From Euborellia annulipes (lineage: Eukaryota; Arthropoda; Insecta; Dermaptera; Anisolabididae): a stretch of 64,000 nucleotides of DNA. The notes below the pieces were generated by a model, which worked only from the letters and a program-made list of their open reading frames with translations, did no database searches and had not been told where the DNA came from. The position numbers and the translations under genes are program-made. Positions 11,417-21,801 of the stretch are shown piece after piece (the first letter of the stretch is position 1; each line of letters begins with the position of its first letter). Where the stretch lies: contig JAKCPI010000981.1 of the NCBI GenBank assembly GCA_023213315.1, positions 124,001 through 188,000 of the forward strand, read 5' to 3'.

Positions 11417-12451
11417 TATTTTTTTATCTTAGTACCTAAAATTATTGAAATTTCAATGACAAAAAGATCAATTAAAATATTTTTCCAGAAATGTAAAAGC
11501 GCGCAATGAACATCATCGTACCATACTAACAAAAAAAAAGAAACTAATAATAAGTATAATAAAAATTTATTTAAATAATTATTTTTCTAATAAAGTACAT
11601 ATGAGTTTACATTAAAAAAAAAAGAAAGAGAAAACAAAATTACACATAAACATTTGTATGTCTTGTGGATATTGAATATTTTGACAGGAACAGAGCAAAA
11701 TAACCGGGAAATTTAAAGAAAAATATTTAATAGCAAGAGTCAGTGCCGGATTATAGTGAGCGACTCAAAAAACCGTTAAGCGCCGAATGAGAAGCTGGTT
11801 ACTCTAAGGGGCAAGAGATCGCGTTAGTTCTGCCCATAGGGAAACACGCATTTTATTCCATTTCATTTGAAAGGTTCCAGCAAATTAATTAAAGGAAAAA
11901 AATTAAAAAAGGGTGAGTGGTAAAAAAATAATCGTTTATCGATTATGAAAATTAATCAATTATTTCAATTATGGAAAAAAATCGATTAAGAAAAAAAATC
12001 CCTTATACCTTTTTTTTCTAGTAAAATTTTTATTTTTCCCTCATGCGAAAATCATTTGACTTTTTTTTTTAGTATACGGTCTCATCCCATCTTTTCAAAT
12101 GCATATTTTCCGAAAGTAATCGATTAGTTACCCAATATCGAAAATAATCGATTAATCGATTTTTTTTATATAAGTTTAATCGATTATTTTTTAAGAAAAT
12201 AATCGATTAATCGCGACACTAGCGCTCAAGTGCGGATTCTGGCAAATGTGTGTGAGTCAAGTTTTGAACTGTCAAATCTTGTGAGTTGATTCCAGGGAGG
12301 CTGGTTGATTCCACTGGTTGATTCCCTGGTTGCCTGGTCTGTTCTGTATCCCCCGGGAAATAAACCCCTTGCTCTATTTTGATTCTTTTGTCCATCCTTT
12401 GAACTTTTTAATTATAAATATTAAAAATCCTCTCAATTCAATTGTTAAAAG

Positions 12452-15400
12452 ATGTCTCATATCAAGCAAGAAGACATTTCAAACGATGAAATCAAATACC
12501 CAATTCATATTGGTAATTTATTTTTATTTTATAACCTCAATCTCATCTACATTTATTTGTAGGAATTCATTTTCTTTATAAATCACAAAACACTACATTT
12601 AAATATAAATATAAATTAACTTATTGCTTTTTGCTTTAGTGCCGAAAGCGAGTTTTGCATGAAATTTTATTTGTTCATCTAATAGGCCTCAAAGGCTTAT
12701 ATATAATTTAGGCACAAAGTTGCCAATATTATTAATCTTCAAAAGTCAGTGTATATTTAAAAAAATATATTTTGGAAAACATCTCGACTCTATAAGAAAT
12801 GAAGATGGACAAATAAAATTTCATCCGAAACGTCTCCTTCGCCGACTTCATTCTCACCATCAATAATTACTTTAGAAGCCCTCAAATGTAAGGATTGCCG
12901 CCTTTAAAAATAGAATTTTTCTTATTTGAGGGTTATAAGTAGAGCCCGGATTTTTATGCAGCAAAAACCTCTAAATATGCCATATAATATGAGTAAAAGT
13001 ATTAAAATATGCAATATATTTATGGCAAAAATATAAAGTAAATGGCTTCAAATTAAAGGTAAAGCATGATTTCTACTGATGTAAAACTAATGGTGTTTTA
13101 TTTTTGGAAGGAAATGATAAAAAAAATTGGTCTCACAATAAAAACTAAATTTAATTAAAAAAAAAAAAAAAAAAACAGGGAGCAATCCATTGGAAATTTT
13201 TGAAGCAAACGAGGACGCTGTTTTGGCATTTTTTTCTATAATTAATTTGACTTCGAACCAGTGGCGGATTAATGAATTTTGTCGGGGGGGCGGTTTTTTT
13301 TTTTTATTTAAGCACTTTGAGAGCATCTATGGCCATTTAGACCCTTTCTTATTTATTTAAATTGATTGGTAACAAATTCAATTGAAATTAAAGCCGGAAA
13401 TCAAAATTTCTTAGATTACTAGTTTTTATAATATTGTGAATTTCTTCTCGGGGGGGCGATCGCCCCCAGCTCCCCCCCCTTTAATCCGCCCCTGCTTCGA
13501 ACTATGAAACACAACTGACTTGATATTCATCCAACAAAATTCTGGAAAACTAAATTTATTTCTTAAAAGAGGATATAAAGAATAAAAATATATAGTTATT
13601 TATTTTTTACAATGTAAAAAGGTTAAATTTTTTTTTTTTGTTTAAAAAAAAACATTAAAATAAATTGAAATTTTACTGAAAAAAATTTAAAATATTCAAA
13701 AAGTTTTAAATATGAACTTTATGAATATTGACCAAATATGAAAAATATGAATATAGAATTTGAACCTTAGCTCAAGGGGGATGATTCGGATAGAAAATTG
13801 GTTTTAGTGAGTCCCTATTAGAAATAGAATATGAATGATAAAAGTTATAAGTTTCCATAGATTAATTCGCAGACACTCATTTGTAAAAAAAAACATGAGA
13901 ATGTAAGGGGAAAATGGTCTCAAACACATATTTTGTATAATTCTTTTTGATTTTCATTTGTTTTTTTCAATAGGTCCAGTCTTCCCATGTGTTCTTTGTA
14001 AAACCAACTTTATAAATTTATATTTTCTATGGAAGCATTCTAAAAAATGTTTATCCAACGGGACACAAAGAATGGATCAAAGAAATTTTGATTTCATCAG
14101 AAAACCATCTAAAAAAGGTAAAAGTAAAGCATTTGTTAATTTGTATTGATTTTGTTTTTTATTTTTTAATTTACTCTCTCTTACCGTAATATATATATAG
14201 AGAGAAAGTATTGGATTTCTGATACCAAGGTCAAGGGTTTGCCCCGTCTCATGCGACAAAAATTTATTTCAATTCAATTTGATACCAGAGGAGTTCCGAG
14301 GGGGGGGGGTCCGCCAATGGCCCCGAGCCGGCATAGTCCCCCAATTATTTGTCTTTGAGAGGCCCCGGGCCCTCAGGGCTCGGCAAAACAAAAAAATTTA
14401 GATAAAAAATATATATATATATATATATATTATTGTTTAAGACAACAAATTTGAGAGAAAAGTTCGTGTTTGATTGGGCCGGCGACCTAGGATAAAAATA
14501 GTCCGCCCGACGCGAAAGCGTGGAGGTCCTGGTTCGATTCCAGGGGGCGCAATTTTTGCCCAATCAAACACGAACTTATCACGCAAATTTGTTATCTTAA
14601 ACGATATATTTATTTGAGCGTTGTTTGAAAAAAATTCCATCTCTTTTCAAACAAAGCATCACCTAGTTAAAAATATTATTGAAAATTTCTCTCTGAGAGG
14701 CTCCGGGGCCCTCAGGGTTCATGGATATGTACGGTATGTTAAAAATATTTGGCGCGAATAAAGAATATGATTGTGTCTCGTTTTCTATGATAAATGACTT
14801 TTAAATAAGGTTTTTTAAATCTAAAACAGAACCATGCTTAAATGACCTTATTTTTAGAGATATTTGGTCCATATTGGCTTTCCGCGCTCTTATTTTGGTT
14901 AATAAAGAGAATGGATAAAGAATGGAATCCGAAAAAGTAATTTATGATAGAAAACTAGACACTATCATATTCTTTATATTAGCCCATCTCTGTTTGATAC
15001 CAATCAATTGAAATAAATAGGGACGGGGGGTCGAAATGGCCTCCGAACCAGAAAAAGACCTTAAAATGAATAAAAAAAAAAAATCTCGTATCAGAAGATT
15101 TCATTAGCAAAATGAGAATAGGTAAATTTTAAAGAGCATCTAAATAATATTTAATATTTGAATTTAAATCAAAATCGTTTGAGCCAATTTTGAGAAAATC
15201 GATGTTTATAAATTTATATCTTGATTTTTAATATATCGGCGGAAAATAAAAATGACATATATTTAGTCGACACAAAAAATCTGGTGTGACAAGCACAGAA
15301 CATAACTTTCGATTACCGAAGGTAAGAGAAAGTTATGTGCTGTGTGACAATCACACCAGATTTTGTTATTTCTGATTAACATCTTTTATTTTCAGAAAAA

Positions 15401-15961
15401 GAAGAAATTTTAGAAAAAACCAAGAAGAAAGAATTCAAGAAAAATGATAAAAAGGAAAAATCTCAGTCAAATTCTAAAAAGAAGAATTTCAAAACTTCAT
15501 TAGCCAACAAAAGAATACCTCCGAAGAGATCTCACATATGTGAAATTTGTTTAAAACAATTTAATAACAAATATCTTCTCAAGAGACATTTAGACATTCA
15601 TTATGGCAAAAAGGAATATAAATGTGATATTTGTTCTAAACAATTTAATCGAAAATCTACTCTTAAAGAACATTTAGTACGCATTCATTCTGGCAAAAAA
15701 GAATATAAATGTGATATTTGTTCTAAACAATTTAATTACAAATCTGATCTCGACAAACATTTACGTATTCATTCTGACAAAATAGAATATAAATGTGATA
15801 TTTGTTTCAAACAATTTAATTACAAATCGAGTCTCATCAAACATTTAGGCATTCATTCTGGCCAAAAAGAATATAAATGTGATATTTGTTCTAAACAATT
15901 TAACCAAAAATACGATTTCAACGAGACATTTACTTATTCATTCGGGCCAAAAAGAATATAA
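12452..15961 (+). CDS. C2H2 zinc-finger protein, array cut short by a frameshift
   Basis: Three exons: 12452-12512 (ATG, MSHIKQEDISNDEIKYPIHI), 13974-14117, and 15396 onward, with GT..AG junctions all in phase 1. Exon 2 has a C2HC-like finger (CVLCKTNF..WKHSKKC). Exon 3 starts with a Lys-rich linker (EKTKKKEFKKNDKKEK), then fingers of the type [21 protein letters not shown] spaced 84 bp with the linker HSGKKEYK. Four fingers are intact; in the fifth an extra base near 15919 breaks the frame and the ORF stops at 15959-15961, giving about 256 residues. Probable DNA-binding nuclear protein, target unknown. SHIKQEDI also resembles a SUMO-acceptor motif (IKQE). It may be a decaying gene or carry assembly errors. 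Confidence 0.65.
12625..12850. repeat. Foldback with degenerate ribozyme-like motif in zinc-finger intron 1
   Basis: The right arm (12803-12843) reads AGATGGACAAATAAAATTTC then ATCCGAAACGTCTCC; the left arm (12642-12683) is its near reverse complement. The right arm matches the motif at 32.15 kb except that CTGARGA is ATGAAGA here (12799-12805), followed by GAAACGTC at 12827-12834. Confidence 0.6.
13259..13494. mobile_element. hAT-type MITE (family CAGTGGCGGATTAA)
   Basis: Ends CAGTGGCGGATTAA and TTAATCCGCCCCTG, flanked by a perfect 8-bp duplication CTTCGAAC (13251-13258 and 13495-13502). The element is 236 bp with G and C runs just inside the ends and no coding capacity. Confidence 0.9.
14430..14610. 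repeat. Inverted repeat enclosing a tRNA-like segment
   Basis: AAGTTCGTGTTTGATTGGGC (from 14461) is perfectly inverted at 14559-14578, and the arms extend imperfectly outward through GTTTAAGACAACAAATTTG. The ~80-base interior ends in CCTGGTTCGATTCCAGG, a perfect T-arm stem with a B-box, followed by GGGCGCA, and contains a small ACGC-GAAA-GCGT hairpin. Outside, GAGAGGCCCCGGGCCCTCAG (14357) and a near copy at 14695 form direct repeats. Probably a tRNA-derived foldback rather than a working tRNA: I could not draw a full cloverleaf. Confidence 0.5.
15268..15364. repeat. Short hairpin repeat, copy 1 (AAATCTGGTGTGAC family)
   Basis: Arms AAAATCTGGTGTGACAAGCA and its complement TGACAATCACACCAGATTTT enclose AACTTTCGATTACCGAAGGT and AAGTTATGTGCTGTG. 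Preceded by ATTTAGTCGACAC, as in other copies. Five further copies lie at 16.86, 53.1, 58.0, 63.0 and 63.9 kb. Confidence 0.8.
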
Positions 15962-16481
15962 ATGTGATATTTGTTCTAAACAATTTAATCGAAAATCTAC
16001 TCTTAAAGAACATTTACTACGTATTCATTCTGGCAAAAAAGAATATAAATGTGATATTTGTTCTAAACAATTTAATTCGACAAATCTCATTTCAACAGAA
16101 CATTTAGCTTATTCATTCGGGCCAAAAAGAATATAAATGTGATATATGTTCTAAACAATTTAACAGAAAATATAATTTCAACAGACATTTACTTATTCAT
16201 ACGGGCCAAAAAGAATATAAATGTGATATTTGTTCTAAACAATTTAACCATAAAATCTCATTTCAACAGACATTTACTTATTCATACGGGCCAAAAAGAA
16301 TATAAATGTGATATTTGTTCTAAACAATTTAATCAAAAAACCGATTTAACGAGACATTTAGTTATTCATTCTGGTGAAAAAGAATATTATATGTGCATTT
16401 TGTTCTAAACAATTTAATCACAAAACTAATCTCTACAAACATTTACGTATTCATTCCCGAGAAAAACAAATAAAAATATAG
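15962..16481 (+). pseudogene. Degenerate continuation of the zinc-finger array
   Basis: The 84-bp finger units go on, but in shifting frames. A finger near 15960-16030 and one near 16140-16200 ([21 protein letters not shown] minus its frame neighbours) read cleanly; units near 16073, 16250 and 16388 carry indels that kill the frame. The last unit ends HLRIHSREKQIKI and TAG at 16479-16481. In total about eleven finger units are visible from 15.54 to 16.48 kb. High DNA identity of the linkers shows recent tandem duplication. Confidence 0.7.
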
Positions 16482-16863
16482 TCTCTCGATAATTCGAATA
16501 AGTCTCTCGACTCTCGATAATTCGAATTTTTTCATAATCCGAGCTCTTCGGCTGTAAACATCTGTAAATAATGCTATGTATTTAGATACCCTCGATAACT
16601 CGAAATCTTTTTCTTAACAACTGGGGGAGAGAATGTTCTATATTTCTAACTAGGCCACTTACCCTCTTTATTATTAGAATTTTTCCTAGTGATGTTATAA
16701 CATCCTTTAGGGGGTGGGATATAACGGGGGAATCCGATTCTTGGGAGTATCTGCTCGCTGAAATAAAATATGTTAACCCGGCCATTCACGATCGCTCCAT
16801 CCATCCAAATGAAGCGATGTCACTCCAAAAACTGACCGTGAGTGGGAAAAAACAAATGGATGT

Positions 16864-16934
16864 CGCACAGAACACAACTTTCTCTTACCTTCGGTAATCG
16901 AAAGTTGTGTTCTGTGCTTGTCACACCAGATTTT
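16864..16934. repeat. Short hairpin repeat, copy 2
   Basis: Arms GCACAGAACACAACTTTC and GAAAGTTGTGTTCTGTGC, then TTGTCACACCAGATTTTTTT. Outside it GGATTGAAATCC-type arms (ATCCATTTGG) near 16800 and 16960 suggest a larger enclosing foldback. Confidence 0.7.
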
Positions 16935-17514
16935 TTTGAATATAATCCAAATGGATGAAATCCATTTGGTGCGATCGTGAATGCCCGGCTTAAGATGTTT
17001 TGAAGGGAAAAAACCCCCCCCCTTTTTTGGGTTAAATAGGGGGGGGGGTTTTTTTTTATTTTTTTTTAGTTTTATATTTTTAAGTGGGGGGGTTTTTAGA
17101 GTATTTAAAAAAAAAAAAAGTAAGAGAACGTAAAATTATGCAAAATATCAAAATTTTAATTAGGTATCTACCTTTTTTTCCGAATCCAAATTGAAGGAAT
17201 AAAATAAAATTAAATTAAAAAAAGATAATAACCTATATTTTATTTGTAAAAGAGTTAATAACCTATATTTTATTTGTAATGATTCCATAGAGAATTTGTT
17301 TTAGTAATTTCACATCAAATAGCATTTGAAAATAAATAGCTAGGGTTGGAGGCCAGAGTATATATATATATATAGGGTTGGAGGCCAAAAAAATACTACT
17401 ACTACTACTACTATTTGGTAAATAGCAAAATTAAAAAGAGCTATCTTCATAACATTCAATGCTAACAATTAGATTGGTCTAAATAGAATTCCATTGTTAA
17501 ATATTGAAATAAAA

Positions 17515-20500
17515 ATGGAATGTATGTATTTTATGTCCTTTATGTTCTTATTATTTTATAGATATTTTATTATGTTTATTTTTTAGCTAATATTTGGAAT
17601 TTATTGAAGTATGCTCGTTATGAAAATGGATCTTGGCGTCAAATTGATTCAACACCAAAGTCATCTCTAATAATAAAAATTGATGTAATTGAATTTGTTA
17701 TAAAACTTTCAGAGAATGTAGATTTATTCTTAAAGTAAAGTACCAAACATGAAATGATTTATTGAAACTTGGTACAATTAAATGAATAAAAATATATATA
17801 AATTTGAAAAAATTTCGACCCATGAATGAACAGTTTATTTTTAAAAATTTTTTTAAAAATTATTCCTGAAAATCAGTCAATAGTGAAAATCATTAAAAAG
17901 TGTTTCAAATTCAAGTTAGCCATATTCAATATTGAATTCAAGTGATTTCATACAATTGATAATTATGCCTAAAAGGAATAGATTAGAATTAAAATTAATA
18001 TTAGATTAGGTTTCTATCTCAACAATAGTATTAATGACCAATCGAAACACTTTGTAGCTAAAAATCTATCTTGTTTAAAAATTTTCAAAAACTGTTGCAA
18101 AGTGGACAGACAGAAATCTATTTTCTTTTATAATATAATTTTGAAATAAAACTAGATCTCCCGTAAGTGCCTTCTCCTTCTTCAAGCGCCCCCGGTAACC
18201 CATAGCCTACACCAAACCCATTAATTTCTGTTATCTGACTATACCCCTTAAATAACATTATCAAGCTGAAAAGTTTCAAAATCCAACAATCAATTCACTC
18301 AACAAACAGCTAAAACCCCTTTCAAAAAAACTTGAAATTGAAAATCTACCTGTTTTAAAAATTGAAAAATTAATTTTTTAAAAAGTTCTGTTATTTTATT
18401 GGTCGAATTTTTCTCGTTTAATGCATATTTATTTTAGTTGTTTAATTGTACAAAGTTTCATTGAAATCGGAATTTCATGTTTGGGTAGTTACTTGTTAGT
18501 CAAAATTAAAAGATAGTATTACAATTTTCATATATATATATATATTTAATCAGTGCATTTCAATGGCAACAAGCTTGCGAAAATACAGGCTAGAAACAGC
18601 CTTCTATGTATAACTGGAAAAGAACTCAGGTTACAAAAATGATATTTAACAATATATATATAAAAAATCATTTTAATTTTTTTTTGTTCCCTTGAGTCGG
18701 AGCAAGTGCACAGTACTTGATAACGGTTGCAGAATAAGTAGTCGAAACGTTGTACAGTATTTATAATTTTAATAAATATTTAATACAAAAATGTGGTCTA
18801 TGATTAAAAATTCCCCTAATAATAACATATTAATTTTGTCCAAAAATAAATCCAATTCCTCTGAAAGTTTTATAACTGGTTCACACTAAAACCCAGGGCC
18901 GGATCTAGGGGGGGGGCAGTGGGTGCGTTGCCCCGGGCGGCAGATATCAAGGGGTGGCAATTAAAGAAAGATTTACTAAAAAAAAGGTAAAATGATATGA
19001 ATTTTGTATAGAAAATTTTAAGGAAGGGGCAGCAAATTAAATTTTGCCCCCCCCCCCCTAAAAAATCTCCTAGTTCCGGCCCTGCTAAAACCCCTTTGTT
19101 GAATTTGTTTTAGATTAATAAGAAGAGGATGCAGCCAATAATAAAAAGCATCTATTATTTTTAACATTATTCCGGAACGTTTCGGTTTTGTTGATCATGA
19201 CGACATCCTCTTCTTATTACTCTAATTCTACAACAGCCACAACTTGTTATTATTTTACTGAATGTTTTATTTTTTAATAATAATATTTTATAGAATTCCA
19301 GGCTATTGTTAGTGCATAATTCAACTCTTATTGAATCGTTTTCCTTATTGAAAGGTTCTTCTGATATCCGACTTTTAGCGAAAGATGACATCGTAGTCTT
19401 TGTTCTCAAAATACAGGTTAATATTTTTTTTTTATTCATTTATTTTTAAAACAAAACTCTACCGAATATATTACTCTAATTCAAATAGCATTTAGAATCT
19501 TAACACCATTTCTCCCTATAATTAAGAAGTGGCTATAATGAATCAGTTGAGAGGAAAGCCCGTGGCAGACAAAATAAAATTACTTTGAATGCGCGCACTG
19601 CAAATTACGGGAGACATTTCGGTGGATTTATTCAAAAACAAAATCTCTAGTGATATTTCGGCCGCAGCCATCCTCAGCCACTAAAAATACATCAAAGGGA
19701 GCAAGGTTAATTAATAATAAAGTACATAATATTTTAATTATAGCCTAATACTTATAGGCCAACAAAAATAAACAACTATCTACTCACAATTTAAAGTTGG
19801 GAAACGTCACAAATATCTGATGAGCCTAGCAGGTTTATTTTATTTTGTGACGTTTTCCAAATTTAAATTGTGAGTAGATTGTTGTTTTCTTGTATTGACC
19901 TATAATTATAACAATTGAAAAAACAAAAGTTTTATTGCTTAATTTTATTGTACTTTTTCGTCATCTAAGGCCATTTAGACCCAACTCTTTTTATTTCAAA
20001 CGATTTGTAGTCAATTCAAATGAAATAAATTTTTCTCGCTTGGGACGGGAATCGACCACTCCCTCTAACTAATCTCGGTCAATCCTGGAAGAATTTAATA
20101 GCACCGTCATGATAAATAAGATGAGAAAAAAAAAAAAAAAATAGAATGCGAAATAATCGCACTCTGAAAATTTCAGGGCATTTGTAGAAAAAATCAAGTT
20201 TTTTATAAAAAAAAAAGTCATTCGTCCCGAAATTTTTGTTTTTTTCCAAAAATGTAAAAAAAAAAGAACGTTCAAGATGAATCTGGAAAATTTTGTCATA
20301 TTTATTTCTGAAAAGTACATTTAAAGACAAAAATTTAAAAAAAAAACGTCCCGATAAGTTAATTTTTGTGAGTTTTACGGTTATTTTAAAAAAAAGTCGA
20401 TGTTTTTTGAAAATGCTATAACTTTTTTTTGGCTGGGTCAAAAAATTTGAAAAAATTCTCAGACAAAGTTTCAGCCAAATCAAAAATGGTCGAGTTGGCG

Positions 20501-21793
20501 TGGAATGCCAGTATGAACTAGGATGGACTTCTTAATACAGAATTTTTTAAGTTAACCATAGCAAATCTCTAGTAAAAGGTGAGAATAATGACATATATAT
20601 ATTTTTTTTTTTTAATTTTAGAAATTAACCCGTCGATTTCGAGTTCAATTTGCTTCTAATAATTTTCAAACAAGTGAAATTGTAACAGAAACTTTTCTCA
20701 CCTCTATAAATCCATATGTAAAGATTGAAAATAGATCATTAAATAAACCAGGTAGGCTTTAAATTAAATTTTTGTCTATATTAGAAATTGTAAAAAATAG
20801 CTAACATTTATTTCAGATACAATGAAAGAAAATATTACACTTGGTGAAGCATTTGAAAATTATTTCATCAAAAATAACCGGCAGGGAAATCATCAGCTTC
20901 CAAGTAAGTGCTTTGGACAGTGGCGTCATTTGGGGGTGGGGGGGGGCATTTGCTCCCCCCAAGGGCTCTGATTTTATAAAATTTTATATCCCCCGGGCTT
21001 GGCGTAGTTGGTAGCGCGACTGCCTTGTATACCAAGGGTCGGGGGTTCGGATCCCAGGCAGTCCGATGATTTTATTTAAGCCATTTCGAATAGCAAATGG
21101 CTTAAATAAGAATGCCTGGACCCCAATATATATATTCATAAATAACGGTTATCGTAAAAGTCTTATATGGCCTAAGTTGCAGAAAAGACTGTGTATGTGA
21201 ATGGGAAAAAAGTGTGAGTGTTTTTTTAATAAAAAAAAAAAAAATTTATATTAATCTAAATAAAATATTTCAAAATATATCTAAGAGTATATAAATTGTA
21301 TAAAATTAAACAATTAATTTGGCCAAATTTGAGTACAGTGAGGGACAATATTAAGCCCCACCTAGGCGTTTTCTATTAATATTTGTAATTATTTCATGGT
21401 TTAAAAAAAAATATATATATTTTTTAATGGAAACTTTCATGGTTCAAACCTAGAAAATTTCCAATAAAGATTTTCATTTTCTTTTATAAAAACAATGAAA
21501 TAATCACATGTAGAAAATGCATGGGTGGGACTTAATATTGTCCCTCACTGTACCTATTTGTAAGTAAACTTTAACAAAAAAAAGGTCCCCCCCCAAGAAA
21601 AAGTTGAAAATGACGCCACTGGCGTTGAAGTAATTTTTCATTATTATTATTATATTGATATATAATTTTTTTAGAAATGGATCCTCTTCCCGAAGTGTTT
21701 CCATTGGAATCAATGGTTCGAGAGTGTATTCTGGATCCGGGCTTTTTAGAAATATGTAACCGTGTTAATTCTTGCTTAGAAAATTTAAAATAA
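17515..21793 (+). CDS. rec114: REC114-like meiotic recombination protein
   Basis: REC114 with MEI4 and IHO1 activates SPO11 for meiotic double-strand breaks on chromosome axes. Model: 17515-17521, 17587-17684, 19294-19416, 20622-20751, 20817-20903, 21675-21793; phases close and give 187 residues (mouse about 259). Exon 2 reads NIWNLLKYARYENGSWRQID, matching the N-terminal LLRYARYE..GEWQVFDS signature; exon 3 RLLLVHNSTLIESFSLLKGS matches FFISQGQTLLEGFSLIGS; exon 4 RRFRVQFASNNFQTSE matches MFRVQFSGESKEE. These form the N-terminal PH-like domain. The C-terminal helix is ESMVRECILDPGFLEICNRV, the conserved REC114 C-terminal motif. Exon 1 is inferred: ATGGAAT followed by donor GTATGTATT. AATAAA follows the stop at 21796-21801. 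The family call rests on all three conserved blocks in order. Confidence 0.85.
18685..18832 (+). repeat. GTCGAAACGTTGTACAGT family, copy 1
   Basis: Begins near TTGAGTCGGAGCAAGTGCAC, then a stem-loop and GTCGAAACGTTGTACAGTAT, then AATAAATATTTAATACAAAA and ATGTGGTCTATGATTAAAAA. Lies in rec114 intron 2. Other copies at 42.3, 43.9, 47.3 and 56.5 kb show the same order and end in a run of AAT repeats, as expected of a retroelement 3' end. Confidence 0.7.
18894..19084. mobile_element. hAT-type MITE (family CAGGGCCGG)
   Basis: Ends CAGGGCCGGATCTAGG and CCTAGTTCCGGCCCTG, flanked by an exact 8-bp duplication CTAAAACC (18886-18893 and 19085-19092). 191 bp, no coding capacity, in rec114 intron 2. Confidence 0.9.
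19647..19683 (-). ncRNA. Hammerhead-like motif, candidate 1
   Basis: Minus strand: TAGTGG, CTGAGGA (19677-19671), a TGGCTGCGGCC stem-loop, GAAA (19659-19656), TATC, then ACTA pairing with TAGT. Core boxes match CUGANGA and GAAA; one extra U precedes stem II. In rec114 intron 3. Confidence 0.4.
19752..19905. repeat. Foldback hairpin in rec114 intron 3
   Basis: AACAACTATCTACTCACAAT, TTAAAG, then GGGAAACGTCACAAA are inverted as TTTGTGACGTTTTCC and ATTGTGAGTAGATTGTTGTT. Outer bases TATAGGCC and GACCTATA continue the pairing, so each arm is about 60 bases. The rest of this intron (19906-20621) is low complexity. Confidence 0.75.
20989..21243 (+). mobile_element. tRNA-derived SINE, copy 1
   Basis: Head GGGCTTGGCGTAGTTGGTAG (A box) and GGGGTTCGGATCCC (B box), with CTTGTATACCAAG in the anticodon-arm position (TGT, suggesting tRNA-Thr descent). 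Body TTTAAGCCATTTCGAATAGC and TGCCTGGACCCCAATATATA; a poly(A) tail at 21231-21243. Flanks AATTTTATAT and AATTTATAT look like a target duplication. Confidence 0.8.
21336..21550. mobile_element. Tc1/mariner-type MITE (CAGTGAGGGACAATATTAAG)
   Basis: Perfect 20-bp inverted ends CAGTGAGGGACAATATTAAG, flanked by TA on both sides; 215 bp, no coding capacity. Inserted in the hAT MITE at 20918-21621. Confidence 0.9.
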
Positions 21794-21795
21794 TT

Positions 21796-21801
21796 AATAA
21801 A
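21796..21801 (+). promoter_or_regulatory. Poly(A) signal of rec114
   Basis: AATAAA begins three bases after the TAA stop, with a second AATAAA-like hexamer close behind, so the 3'UTR is probably only a few tens of bases. Confidence 0.55.

Larger units (their letters stand above)
20918..21621. mobile_element. hAT-type MITE (family CAGTGGCGTCATTT) carrying two insertions
   Basis: Ends CAGTGGCGTCATTTGGGG and AAAATGACGCCACTG; flanks GCTTTGGA and GCGTTGAA look like a diverged 8-bp duplication. Compared with the intact 257-bp copy at 63226-63482, this one is interrupted by a SINE and by a Tc1/mariner MITE. In rec114 intron 5. Confidence 0.85.

Noticed and set aside
20069..20483. Two overlapping minus-strand ORFs of 83 and 134 residues rich in Phe and Lys
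   Set aside because: They come from A/T runs in rec114 intron 3 and show no domain or codon pattern.
20994..21065. Functional tRNA-Thr gene
   Set aside because: A and B boxes are present, but the acceptor stem does not pair and the sequence runs into a SINE body with a poly(A) tail.
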